23,339 nucleotides of DNA from NCBI GenBank assembly GCA_002471275.1, contig DKPQ01000013.1:1-23339 (forward strand), read 5' to 3'. How positions within the stretch are numbered: the stretch's first letter is position 1; each line of letters begins with the position of its first letter. Both the position numbers and the translations under genes were made by a program. The notes beneath the pieces are model-generated. The model had not been told where the DNA came from, searched no databases, and saw nothing but the letters and a program-made list of their open reading frames with translations. Shown here piece by piece: positions 7,335 to 15,572 of this stretch. This DNA is from Flammeovirgaceae bacterium UBA7330 (GTDB taxonomy: Bacteria; Bacteroidota; Bacteroidia; Cytophagales; Cyclobacteriaceae).

Positions 7335-8566
7335 AACCTGACCTGGTACTGAAGAACCACCATGGATTTTCGGTTGTCCACTATTCGCTGTCCGGACTGC
7401 GCTATGAATACAGGTCTGTTTCGATAACCCAAAGTCACTTTGGACTGATGGCCATCCAACAGGTAGTTTATTCCGGCTTCCAACAAAAACATGGGGTCAT
7501 CAAGGGCTTCGAAATCAGCCAGTTCTATCATGGTGTATGGCTGCAGACCAAAGTTTTCAAATTTTCTAAGGTATCCGATATTCCCAAAAAGGATTTGACC
7601 CGTGCCCGCCTCCGGAAAGCTATTGCCGCGACCATTCAGCGTGAGCTCCTTGACCGTTCCACTGGCCGGGTTATTTGCACCAATATACCGAACGAAGCCG
7701 GGACCGAGGTCATGAATGAGATACACCGCATAAAAAGTCCAGGCACTCTTGCCAATAGGTTTATCATAGAAAATGTCTATGCCAAACGAACGCATAGCAT
7801 GATCCAGGGTGTCGCCACTGCTCAAAGATTGTGTGGCCTTGCTCTGGAAGGTCCATCCGGCACCCATATTAAAAATTTCCTTGTTTCCCAGGTAGGTCCA
7901 TGGACTAAATGCAGAACTCAACGACTCTTTGTCCAGAAACTGGTATTTGAAATATCCGCTGATGTTGAGAGATGTAGGATTGTCAACAAAGACGGCCTCT
8001 TCGGAGAGGGGCTGTGAAACAAAAACAAAGGGTTTTGCGAAGGCAATGCGATAATCCAATTTGTCCAGTTGACCTCTTACCGCAATGCTCAGTTTCCTGA
8101 GCAGGTCATCGTGCACATTAAGGGCCGGCGTAGCGGAGAAGTTGATGTCAGAACCCAGCGCACTCAATGTGGAAGGAGCTGCATAGCGTGAGGTACCTGT
8201 CCAGGCATGCTTTCCTCCGGTGATGATCAATTGATCAGAGAAGCGATAATTGACATAAGCATCCAACACCTTGGGAGATTGATCGATCTGGTATCTGCTT
8301 AGGTTATTGTTGCCCAGGGTGAAGTTGTAGCTGATGCGCTCGTTGAATTGTCCTTGCAATCCTAAACGATAACGCCTCAGACTAATGTCAAAAGCATCAT
8401 TAAATTCCTGATTACCAATGGAAGACCCCGGGTTGAGGTCTGTGTAGCGCATCCAGAGCTGTATGCTGCCGGAAAACTTGATTTTCTCAGCATCCTGTGC
8501 CAAAAGGCCAGGAACCAATACCAAATGGATCCATATGAATATGAAATAATGGAAAATTCTGTACAT
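7331..8566 (-). CDS. Outer-membrane porin, probably phosphate-selective porin O/P-like
   Basis: 411 residues. A signal peptide covers about 1-24 (hydrophobic core then GLLAQ-D). The mature protein begins with an FSGSIQLWMRYTD strand and continues with alternating amphipathic strands (RYRLGLQGQF, ISYNFTLGNN, VDAYVNYRF-type segments) and ends VLQYQVRF with a terminal phenylalanine, the usual end of outer-membrane barrels. The pattern of R-rich early strands followed by a GGKHAW turn fits the OprO/OprP-like porins common in Bacteroidota; the transported anion cannot be read from sequence. It follows the response-regulator gene with one base between stop and start, so it is the last gene of the four-gene operon starting with the DASS symporter. 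It may supply the substrate that the symporter takes across the inner membrane (inference). Confidence 0.82.
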   Translation of the reverse strand: MYRIFHYFIFIWIHLVLVPGLLAQDAEKIKFSGSIQLWMRYTDLNPGSSIGNQEFNDAFDISLRRYRLGLQGQFNERISYNFTLGNNNLSRYQIDQSPKVLDAYVNYRFSDQLIITGGKHAWTGTSRYAAPSTLSALGSDINFSATPALNVHDDLLRKLSIAVRGQLDKLDYRIAFAKPFVFVSQPLSEEAVFVDNPTSLNISGYFKYQFLDKESLSSAFSPWTYLGNKEIFNMGAGWTFQSKATQSLSSGDTLDHAMRSFGIDIFYDKPIGKSAWTFYAVYLIHDLGPGFVRYIGANNPASGTVKELTLNGRGNSFPEAGTGQILFGNIGYLRKFENFGLQPYTMIELADFEALDDPMFLLEAGINYLLDGHQSKVTLGYRNRPVFIAQSGQRIVDNRKSMVVLQYQVRF

Positions 8567-8567
8567 C

Positions 8568-9050
8568 CTAAGTGGTTTTTCTTAAATAGTTAAGGAGTAA
8601 TTGTTGATCAAGAATTTTAGTGTAAGGCTCGTAATCGAGTCCTTTGTCCAGTAAATAACCCGTGAGTAAACTTTTGATCGCTGTGTGAAGCTCCTCGCTG
8701 CTCCAAGGTTTTTCAATGTATCGATCCAGGGAAGTTTTGTTGATAGCTTCAATGGTGTCCTGATGTGTGGCCAGGCCCGTCAATAGGATTTTTTTGGTAA
8801 ATAAGAACCGTCCATCCTCAATAAGCTGCTTGAGGAGTTCTACCCCGGACTGCTCAGGCATCACCTGGTCTGTAATGATGATGGCTAAATGGTCTCCGGA
8901 CTGATCGATGCTCTCAATGACATCCCAGGCCTCCCGGGCAGATTCGCATTCTTCTATCATCAACAGATCTTCGAAGGGGCTCAGGTCTCCTGAGAGGGAG
9001 CTTAAAACATCCCGTTGATCGTCTACGCAAACTATATATAAGTTATCCAT
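8568..9050 (-). CDS. Receiver-only response regulator
   Basis: 160 residues: a single receiver domain and a short helical tail, with no DNA-binding or enzymatic output domain. Conserved residues are all present: D10-D11 acidic pair, phospho-acceptor D61 in IITDQVMPEQSG, T91 in LLTGLA and K114 in IEKPW. The IEKPW form and the DQVMP sequence resemble receivers of the RpfG/HD-GYP type, but no HD-GYP domain follows. The ATG overlaps the stop of the histidine-kinase gene by one base (TAATG), so the kinase is its almost certain phosphodonor. Without an output domain it would act by protein contact, either as a relay to another protein or as a feedback/phosphate-sink partner of the kinase. The target is not in the window unless it is the transporter or kinase. 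Confidence 0.92.
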   Translation of the reverse strand: MDNLYIVCVDDQRDVLSSLSGDLSPFEDLLMIEECESAREAWDVIESIDQSGDHLAIIITDQVMPEQSGVELLKQLIEDGRFLFTKKILLTGLATHQDTIEAINKTSLDRYIEKPWSSEELHTAIKSLLTGYLLDKGLDYEPYTKILDQQLLLNYLRKTT

Positions 9051-10402
9051 TAGGGTTTTATTAAGGGTATTTTCACAAGAAATGTTGTTTTCTCAGAGCT
9101 ACTGGACACCTCGATCAGCCCGTCGTGCTCTGTAATGATCCTTTGGACAATAGACAGGCCCAACCCCAGTCCAAAGGACAATCCACCGATCTTTGTGGTG
9201 AAACTGGGTTCAAAAATGCGCTCCATGATCTTTTTGGGAATCCCGGGTCCATGATCCGTCACTTCCACGACGATATGGTCTTTGTTGTGCGATGATCTCA
9301 CCACCAACAGTGGGGAAGATGTCTTTGATGAAAGCATGCTTTCCAGTCCATTCTTGATGATATTGATCCAGACCTGGATGAGCTGACCATAATATCCCGA
9401 GGTGGGTGGTTGGTTATCATCAAGCTCCAGCCGCAGCTTCACCTTTTTAGTGAGGTTCTTCAATATGACCAGCGCTTCTTCGATGGAATCATTCACGCTG
9501 ATATGATCGGACCAGCTATGTTCTGATACCCCAAGCTGTTTTACGCTACGGACTACCTGGGTAGCGTGTCGGGCAGCAATTCGCATGTCATGCAGGTTAC
9601 ACCCGGATTCCCATGATTCATAGATCCGGTCAATAGTATCCGGGTCACGCCTAAGATATTTTTGAACAAGATTCGGATCAATGCCGATTCTGGACATCCG
9701 TTTGATCTGTTGTTTGGATAATCCCTTGATCTTCTCAAAGGCCGCCCTGCGCTTCCGTGCGTCTTCGCTGGAGATTTTCTGACCTTCCTCACAGCCTGTC
9801 ATGAAGAAATCCCTGAATTCATCATCCTCTTTTTTCTGAAATTGATGAATGAAAAATTCCCTCAGGTGATCGGTTCCCTTATCCAGCACACCGATTGAAT
9901 TGTTTAACTCGTGCGCCAATCCGGCTGCCATCTGACCAAGCGTGGCCATCTTTTCAGCTTTAAGAAGTTTTTGTACGTCCTGGTATTTCTCAGTAGCCAT
10001 CATACGGGCAAAGTGCTGACGGGAATACAATTCATTGACCACCAGGCTGATGATAAAGGGTGCCAGCCTGATCCATTCTTCATCCGAATGATCTTTCAGC
10101 GGTTTGTCGTAATAGCTGACGCTGGCATCTTCTGTGGCCACTACCCTGCAATAGCTTTTGTTGTCTTCGGAAAAATAGCTGTATACACCAATGAATTTGT
10201 TTTTGGCAGCTTCAAAGATGGGATAGGTGATCAAAGTCTGATCGGTAAAGTATCCGTTAAACTTTCCATCATTGACCAGATACAGGCGGTCGTTTTTTTG
10301 GTCCTGATCAAAAAGCATGTCACCTTTCTTGAGCTGTCTAACTTTCTTCTCATCCGAGAACAGGTTTTTCTTGATCCAGTCAAAACTTACTTTTTCTTTC
10401 AT
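9050..10402 (-). CDS. Cytosolic histidine kinase with N-terminal cNMP-binding-like domain
   Basis: 450 residues from ATG at 10402, seven bases after the symporter stop; an in-frame TTG at 10426 would add eight residues and overlap the symporter gene. No membrane segment is present, so the sensor is cytoplasmic. Residues about 15-125 resemble a cyclic-nucleotide-binding (CRP-like) fold, with LKKGDMLFDQDQKNDRLYLV typical of its first strands, but no clear phosphate-binding cassette. The kinase core has H164 in GLAHELNN, N-box residues N347/N351, D383 in DHGPGIP, the F-box FEPSFTT and G2 loop GLGLGLS (411-417). About 120 helical residues separate the H-box from the second dimerisation helix, an insertion seen in cNMP-linked soluble kinases. 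It is sandwiched between a symporter and a receiver-only regulator. The ligand is unknown. Confidence 0.92.
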   Translation of the reverse strand: MKEKVSFDWIKKNLFSDEKKVRQLKKGDMLFDQDQKNDRLYLVNDGKFNGYFTDQTLITYPIFEAAKNKFIGVYSYFSEDNKSYCRVVATEDASVSYYDKPLKDHSDEEWIRLAPFIISLVVNELYSRQHFARMMATEKYQDVQKLLKAEKMATLGQMAAGLAHELNNSIGVLDKGTDHLREFFIHQFQKKEDDEFRDFFMTGCEEGQKISSEDARKRRAAFEKIKGLSKQQIKRMSRIGIDPNLVQKYLRRDPDTIDRIYESWESGCNLHDMRIAARHATQVVRSVKQLGVSEHSWSDHISVNDSIEEALVILKNLTKKVKLRLELDDNQPPTSGYYGQLIQVWINIIKNGLESMLSSKTSSPLLVVRSSHNKDHIVVEVTDHGPGIPKKIMERIFEPSFTTKIGGLSFGLGLGLSIVQRIITEHDGLIEVSSSSEKTTFLVKIPLIKP

Positions 10403-10409
10403 CTGATCA

Positions 10410-11834
10410 TTATTCAAAAAATCCAACCAAATTGAGCAGATACATTAATGTATAATTTAACAACATGCCCACTAATGCAATCATCACACCTGGCTTGGCC
10501 ATGTGTTTGGTTTCTATAGAGCCTGTGGCAAACGCCAGGGCATTGGGTGGTGTACTAATGGGTAATGCCATGCCCATAGAACAGGAAATCGTCACAGCAA
10601 GGATGATCATTTTGGAGCCTCCAAAAGTATCCAGGCTGGATAGGGCAACGCCCAAAGCTGCTACCAATGGTAAAATGAGATTGGCGGTGGCTGTGTTGGA
10701 CATAAAGTTAGCCATCAGCATAGCTACTACCGTGATCACCATGATGATGATCAGGGGGTGCAGTGCTTCGAAGGGGATTACATCCACCATCCGTTGTGCC
10801 AGCCCGGAAGATTCCAGCGCCAGACCCAGAGCGATACCTCCCGATACCAGCCAGAGAACGTCCCAGCTAATGTTTTTCAAATCATTCTTATTGATAATGT
10901 TGAATGCTGAAAAGATAGCCACTGGAAACATGGCTACTACATAGGCATTCATACCATGTACAAAATCTGTGAGCCAAAGGAGGATGGTCAGGGCAAAGGT
11001 GCCATATACAACGTATGCTTTAGGGTTTCTGATCCAGGTCCCTTTCATGTCCAGGCTGATCTGTGGGGTTTTGATCGGGTAAATGGTGAGTAACAGGATC
11101 CAGCAAAAGGCCATCAACACCAGCACGAAGGGCAGCGCCATAAGCATCCACTCACCGAAAGAAATAGCTGACTCCCCTGTCAGGTATTTTAGTGCCACCG
11201 CGTTGGGTGGCGTACCAATAGGGGTTCCGATTCCCCCGATATTCGCAGCGAAAGGAATGGCTAAGACAAAAGCCATTCTTCCACGGTCTTCCGGAAGAAA
11301 TAGGGACAGCACAGGAGCCAGGATAGAGAGCATCATCGCTGTGGTGGCCGTATTGCTCATAAACATGGAAAAGACCGCTGTAATGATCATGATGCCCAGC
11401 AGGACCCACTTTGGTTGTTGACCGAATGGCTTGAGTAGTACCCTGGCCAGGTTTTGATCGAGTCGGTATTTGGTAGCAGCCATCGCCAGAAAAAACCCAC
11501 CCAGAAATAGGATAATAATAGGTGAGGCAAAGGTGAAAAGGATGTCTTTGTAGTTGAGCGGTGTGCCCAGCGAGGTGGGGTCCGGAGAGCTGATTAGCAT
11601 TTTGAGCCCCTGGTTAGAGACCATGATCAATTCAAAAAAGATGATGAGCAATGAGGTTGCATAGATGGGGATAGGTTCGAGGATCCAGAATATCGCGGCA
11701 AAAAAGAAAATGGCGATCACACGATGTTCAATGATCGTAAGTCCTTCGATTCCCAGGGTAGTGGTAGGCAGAATCAGTAGGATGATGGGGACGATACTTG
11801 CTATGATGACTTTTACCGACTGTGACCTGTTCAT
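10410..11834 (-). CDS. DASS/SLC13 family sodium:anion (dicarboxylate or sulfate) symporter
   Basis: 474 residues from ATG at 11834; an upstream in-frame TTG at 11858 adds eight basic residues and is less likely. About 11-12 hydrophobic segments span the protein. The two inverted-repeat signatures of the DASS family are intact: SNT at 160-162 (FMSNTATTAMM) and SNT at 379-381 (NFMSNTATANL), each paired with a TPPNA loop (208-212 in GTPIGTPPNAVA, 428-432 in PISTPPNALA), which together bind Na+ and the carboxylate or oxyanion. Substrate cannot be fixed: C4-dicarboxylates, citrate, sulfate or phosphate are possible. It is the first gene of the minus-strand operon, so it is made with the kinase, regulator and porin. 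A pair of palindromes lies upstream in the divergent spacer. Confidence 0.93.
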   Translation of the reverse strand: MNRSQSVKVIIASIVPIILLILPTTTLGIEGLTIIEHRVIAIFFFAAIFWILEPIPIYATSLLIIFFELIMVSNQGLKMLISSPDPTSLGTPLNYKDILFTFASPIIILFLGGFFLAMAATKYRLDQNLARVLLKPFGQQPKWVLLGIMIITAVFSMFMSNTATTAMMLSILAPVLSLFLPEDRGRMAFVLAIPFAANIGGIGTPIGTPPNAVALKYLTGESAISFGEWMLMALPFVLVLMAFCWILLLTIYPIKTPQISLDMKGTWIRNPKAYVVYGTFALTILLWLTDFVHGMNAYVVAMFPVAIFSAFNIINKNDLKNISWDVLWLVSGGIALGLALESSGLAQRMVDVIPFEALHPLIIIMVITVVAMLMANFMSNTATANLILPLVAALGVALSSLDTFGGSKMIILAVTISCSMGMALPISTPPNALAFATGSIETKHMAKPGVMIALVGMLLNYTLMYLLNLVGFFE

Positions 11835-11907
11835 GGTTGATTGCTTTCTTGCCCGCAATTTAAATCCAGATCAGTCCTCCTGGTTATGTCAAACCTGTAC
11901 CCGATGG

Positions 11908-11921
11908 CTGATAAATATCAG
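11908..11921. promoter_or_regulatory. Inverted repeat CTGATA-AA-TATCAG (possible operator)
   Basis: Perfect six-base arms around a two-base spacer, 74 bp upstream of the symporter ATG. The symmetry and size suit a dimeric DNA-binding regulator. No regulator gene of a matching kind is in the window, so function is inference. Confidence 0.35.
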
Positions 11922-11958
11922 TTTTAACCAAAAAATCCTTTGTTGACCCGGTGTTTAG

Positions 11959-11971
11959 CATGTCAGACATG
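11959..11971. promoter_or_regulatory. Inverted repeat CATGTC-A-GACATG (possible operator)
   Basis: Perfect six-base arms around one central base, 37 bp beyond the first inverted repeat in the same divergent spacer. The two repeats have unrelated sequences, so they would bind different proteins if both are operators. Confidence 0.35.
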
Positions 11972-12242
11972 TTTCCCCGGCAGGTATTTCACTCAAAATG
12001 AAGTTTATATTAAGAAAAAACCATGAAGCTGACATTGTCATTTTCTCTAAATACGTGAGGTATGATATCGCCACATTGATGATTTTTTAAAAATTGATTT
12101 TGCTATTTTGAATAAGTACAAAAATCTGTCTTCATCGTGTTATAGTAGCATTATTTGACGAACTTGAGACTTAACTTTTTAGAAATAATTATTTTGTTTT
12201 CAGGGTCTAGTTTTACGGCAAAATTTAAAACAAACTTATAGT

Positions 12243-15200
12243 ATGAAGAGGGATCTACTAAAAACCAGTATGCTGGCATTTCTGATAATAATGCTGGCAC
12301 AAATTTCCTTTGGACAGGGTACTACTTCCGCCAGTCTCAATGGAAAGATCGAAGATGAAGGAGGTGAAGCTTTGATAGGTGCTACCGTCATTGCGCTTCA
12401 CCAGCCAACAGGCACCGAGTATGGTGCAGTAACCAATATTGATGGGTATTTTTATTTCCCGAATATCCGAGTTGGAGGACCATATAAGGTCACAGCTACT
12501 TTCGTGGGTTTTGAGACCAAGGTAGTAGAAAACATCACTTTAAAGCTTGGAGAAAAACGAAACCTGTTTTTCACATTGGCCGAAAAGGCCAGTGAATTGA
12601 GTGAAGTGGTCATCACTGCGGGGACCAATGACCTGATCAACTCAGGAAGGACAGGGGCTGCGACAAATGTGAATTCTGACATCATCAATACCAACCCTTC
12701 AATAAGCAGGTCCATTGAGGATTTTATCCGATTGACACCTCAGGCTGCAACAGGCGTAGGCAACGGAGGTATTTCCATTGCTGGTAGCAACAGCCGATTC
12801 AATAACGTGACCATAGATGGTGCGATCAACAATGACGCATTTGGTCTGAATGCTGATGGTCTGCCTGGTAGTAGTTCGGGGTCAGAGCCCATAAGTCTGG
12901 ACGCGATCGAGGAGATCTCTATCCTGGTGGCGCCATATGATGTAACCAAGGGTTCATTCACAGGTGGTGGGATCAACGCGGTGACCCGAAGTGGTACCAA
13001 CGAGATCGATGGATCTGTTTATTTCTACACCAGAAACGAAAACCTGGTAGGAAAGACCCTGGGAGAAAATCCGGAGAAACAGGCTCCGTTCTTCAACAGG
13101 CAATATGGTGCAAGAGTTGGTGGTCCAATCGTAAAGGATAAGGTATTCTTCTTTGCCAGCTTCGAGCAGCAGGTTTCTGAGACACCTAACCAGATCACTT
13201 TGGTGGATCAGTCAACATTGGATGGATTTAGCACCATCCCTTCTAACATATCTTTCATCAGCACGGAAACTGCTGACGCTGTTAGGAATCACCTGGTGAA
13301 TAACTATGGCTATGATCCGGGTAACTACGGTACATTGGTACCCAGAGCTGAAAACAATAAGCTTTTTGGAAAGATCGACTGGAACCTTAACAAAAACCAC
13401 CAATTGTCACTGCGCCACAGCTACCTGCACGCCACAGACGAAAACATCTCAAGGACCCAGGGAGTGTTGGAATTTAGCAACAATGGTTATCTGAACGATG
13501 TAACCAGCAACTCAACCATCGCTGAATTGAGGAGCCGGTTCGGTGACAACATGTCAAACAACCTGATCATTGGTTATACCTCTATAAACAGAATGCGTAA
13601 TCTCGATGATTATGGCCCACTTTTTCCTCACATTGATATCTATGAGGGAGGTAATGTCATTAGAGCAGGATCACAGCGTAGCTCGGTTGGCAACGTGCTT
13701 GAACAGGGAATCGGGCAGCTGACCAACAACTTCACCATCTTCAAAAACAAGCATGTGATCACCTTTGGTACGCACAACGAGTGGTTCCACATCTACAACT
13801 CTTTTGTGAACAGATACAACGGACACTATGAATTCTTTGGTGGACTGAGTGATTTCCTTGGCGACACATTCAGCGGTAACAGTAACAACAGGTTCAGGGT
13901 GGCTTATTCATTGGATTACTTCAACGATCGATTCCAGCCGGCTGATCTGAACTTTTTGCAAACTGGTTTCTACGTACAGGATGAATGGGAAGTCAACAAC
14001 CAGTTGAAGTTAACTGGAGGTCTGAGAGTGGATATCCCAATCTTTATAGATAAACCAGTTTACAACCCATTGTTTGAGCAAGAGTTTGGTAGAAACACCA
14101 GCAATGTACCTAGTGGTCAATTGTTGTGGTCACCAAGGCTTGGATTCAACTATGATGTAAAAGATGATCAGTCCCTTCAACTAAGAGGGGGAGTTGGGAT
14201 ATTCACAGGAAGGGTGCCTTTTGTTTGGATCTCCAATGCCTATACTAATGCCGGAGCTACTATCTCTACTTTGAGTGTAAGGGGCAACTCAGGATCAGTA
14301 GGCAATGTGCCTTTCTATCCATCTGATGGTGACAGGACCTACGAGGCTTATATTGCCAATGAACTTGGAGTAGGCATCGATGATCCTGCGGTGAGAACAG
14401 AGATTGAAAACCGACAGGCAAGTGCACCAACATCGCAAATTGATGCATTGGATGAAAAGCTAAAAATGCCTCAAAATCTTCGCACCAACCTGGCGATGGA
14501 TGCAGCCTTGCCTTGGGGTATGACGGGAACATTCGAAGCTATTTATACCAAAACCATCAATGGCATCAAGTATGACAACCTTCAGGTACCTGCTGCAGAT
14601 GGAACAATTCCTTCCGAGGAAAACCGTCCTACTTATTCAACCAACAGGATCAATACCAATTTCTTTGATGTATTCCTGTTGGAGAATACAAACAAGGGTT
14701 ATCAGTACAGCTTCACCGGTCAGCTGACCAAGTCATGGAGTGATAACTTCTTTGGTACTGTAGCTTATACCTATGGTGTAGCTAAAGATGTGAATGGCGG
14801 TACCCATACTACGGCCAATTCAGGATGGGAGTTCAATCCTACACCCGGAAGCCCGGATGAAGCCATCGTTGGCTATTCTGTTTGGGACCTGAGACATAGG
14901 CTTATGGGTAACTTCAACTACATTTTTGATTATTCAGATAACGCGTCTACTTCTGTTGGGCTTTTTGTTAATGCCCAGTCAGGGGCTCCGTTTACTTACC
15001 TGGTACAGGGTGATTTGAATGGAGACGGTGCTTCTGGAAATGATCAGGCATATGTACCTGCAACCTCTTCAGACATTGTTTTCGGAACAGGAAACACGCC
15101 TGCCGATGCAGCAACTCAAGCTGCCTTGTGGTCTCAGCTGGATGCTTTTATTAAAAGAGACAACTACCTGAGTGAAAACAGGGGCATCATTTCAGAACGA

Positions 15201-15509
15201 AATGCTGCGAGGACTCCATGGACAAGTAAAATGGATGTGCGACTAATGCAGGAATTCAAGTTGATGGTCAATGGTAAACCCAACAGGCTACAGGTATCGT
15301 TGGATATTGAAAACCTGGCTAACCTGTTGAACAGGGACTGGGGTAAATCTTATTTTGTAAACTTCGATACCTACAACTTGCTGGAGCTTGAAGGATTTAA
15401 CGGTAACACCCCGATCTATACCTATAATGACAGAGATGAGCCGTGGTCGGTGAGTAACTCTGAAACGATCTGGAGGATGCAGTTAGGGTTTAGGTATATT
15501 TTTAACTGA
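12243..15509 (+). CDS. Oar-like TonB-dependent outer-membrane receptor
   Basis: 1088 residues. A signal peptide spans about 1-24 (ends SFGQ-G). Residues about 28-113 form a carboxypeptidase-regulatory-like beta domain (SLNGKIEDEGGEALIGATV, then GYFYFPNIRVGGPYKV). A plug domain follows (about 120-255) with IEDFIRLTPQAATG and the VTIDGAINNDAFGL strand, then VTRSGTNEIDGSVYFYTRN leads into the barrel, which ends WRMQLGFRYIFN. This architecture is that of the Oar group of TonB-dependent receptors, named for a Myxococcus outer-membrane protein; substrates are mostly unknown. There is no SusD-like partner downstream, which argues against a glycan SusCD system. It is a single-gene unit: 384 bp or more of spacer upstream and a strong terminator 22 bp after the stop. 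Confidence 0.92.
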   Translation: MKRDLLKTSMLAFLIIMLAQISFGQGTTSASLNGKIEDEGGEALIGATVIALHQPTGTEYGAVTNIDGYFYFPNIRVGGPYKVTATFVGFETKVVENITLKLGEKRNLFFTLAEKASELSEVVITAGTNDLINSGRTGAATNVNSDIINTNPSISRSIEDFIRLTPQAATGVGNGGISIAGSNSRFNNVTIDGAINNDAFGLNADGLPGSSSGSEPISLDAIEEISILVAPYDVTKGSFTGGGINAVTRSGTNEIDGSVYFYTRNENLVGKTLGENPEKQAPFFNRQYGARVGGPIVKDKVFFFASFEQQVSETPNQITLVDQSTLDGFSTIPSNISFISTETADAVRNHLVNNYGYDPGNYGTLVPRAENNKLFGKIDWNLNKNHQLSLRHSYLHATDENISRTQGVLEFSNNGYLNDVTSNSTIAELRSRFGDNMSNNLIIGYTSINRMRNLDDYGPLFPHIDIYEGGNVIRAGSQRSSVGNVLEQGIGQLTNNFTIFKNKHVITFGTHNEWFHIYNSFVNRYNGHYEFFGGLSDFLGDTFSGNSNNRFRVAYSLDYFNDRFQPADLNFLQTGFYVQDEWEVNNQLKLTGGLRVDIPIFIDKPVYNPLFEQEFGRNTSNVPSGQLLWSPRLGFNYDVKDDQSLQLRGGVGIFTGRVPFVWISNAYTNAGATISTLSVRGNSGSVGNVPFYPSDGDRTYEAYIANELGVGIDDPAVRTEIENRQASAPTSQIDALDEKLKMPQNLRTNLAMDAALPWGMTGTFEAIYTKTINGIKYDNLQVPAADGTIPSEENRPTYSTNRINTNFFDVFLLENTNKGYQYSFTGQLTKSWSDNFFGTVAYTYGVAKDVNGGTHTTANSGWEFNPTPGSPDEAIVGYSVWDLRHRLMGNFNYIFDYSDNASTSVGLFVNAQSGAPFTYLVQGDLNGDGASGNDQAYVPATSSDIVFGTGNTPADAATQAALWSQLDAFIKRDNYLSENRGIISERNAARTPWTSKMDVRLMQEFKLMVNGKPNRLQVSLDIENLANLLNRDWGKSYFVNFDTYNLLELEGFNGNTPIYTYNDRDEPWSVSNSETIWRMQLGFRYIFN

Positions 15510-15530
15510 TATTAGTACAATCACGACATT

Positions 15531-15560
15531 AAAAAAGGGACTTCGTCAGTCCCTTTTTTT
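15531..15560 (+). terminator. Strong intrinsic terminator of the Oar-like receptor gene
   Basis: Arms AAAAAAGGGACT (15531-15542) and AGTCCCTTTTTT (15548-15559) pair perfectly over 12 bp around the loop TCGTC, with a run of seven T at 15554-15560. It starts 21 bp after the receptor stop codon. The A-rich left arm means it could also work for transcripts from the other side, but no gene points that way here. Confidence 0.93.
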
Positions 15561-15572
15561 AGTTTTGCTTTT

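Larger units (their letters stand above)
11835..12242. other. 408-bp divergent intergenic region
   Basis: This spacer separates the symporter operon (minus) from the TonB-dependent receptor gene (plus) and must hold both promoters. It becomes strongly AT-rich towards the receptor gene. Two short perfect inverted repeats lie on the symporter side (11908-11921 and 11959-11971). On the receptor side TTATTTTG at 12189-12196 is a seven-of-eight match to TAnnTTTG, with a TTG at 12164-12166, but the spacing of 22 bp is longer than usual, so I do not call it a promoter. No Shine-Dalgarno sequence precedes the receptor ATG, which is usual for Bacteroidota. No RNA family or riboswitch is recognisable. 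Confidence 0.6.

Noticed and set aside
7448..8017. A 189-codon plus-strand open frame opposite the porin gene
   Set aside because: The porin frame has a signal peptide and barrel strands to its end; the opposite frame has no domain or start signal.
11923..11935. The 13-mer TTTAACCAAAAAA, repeated at 16982-16994 upstream of parA
   Set aside because: A 13-base AT-rich match is expected by chance within 23 kb, and the two sites lie at different distances from their genes.
11998..12090. A 30-codon open frame (MKFILRKNHEADIVIF start) in the divergent spacer
   Set aside because: It is short, in AT-rich DNA, has no ribosome-binding sequence and no recognisable feature; chance explains it.
12243..15509. 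A SusC protein of a polysaccharide-utilisation locus
   Set aside because: No SusD gene or glycan enzyme lies nearby, and the domain pattern fits the Oar group.
15560..15567. TAGTTTTG, a full TAnnTTTG match just before the acidic protein gene
   Set aside because: It overlaps the terminator T-run, has no TTTG 19 bp upstream and would place the transcript start at the ATG itself.
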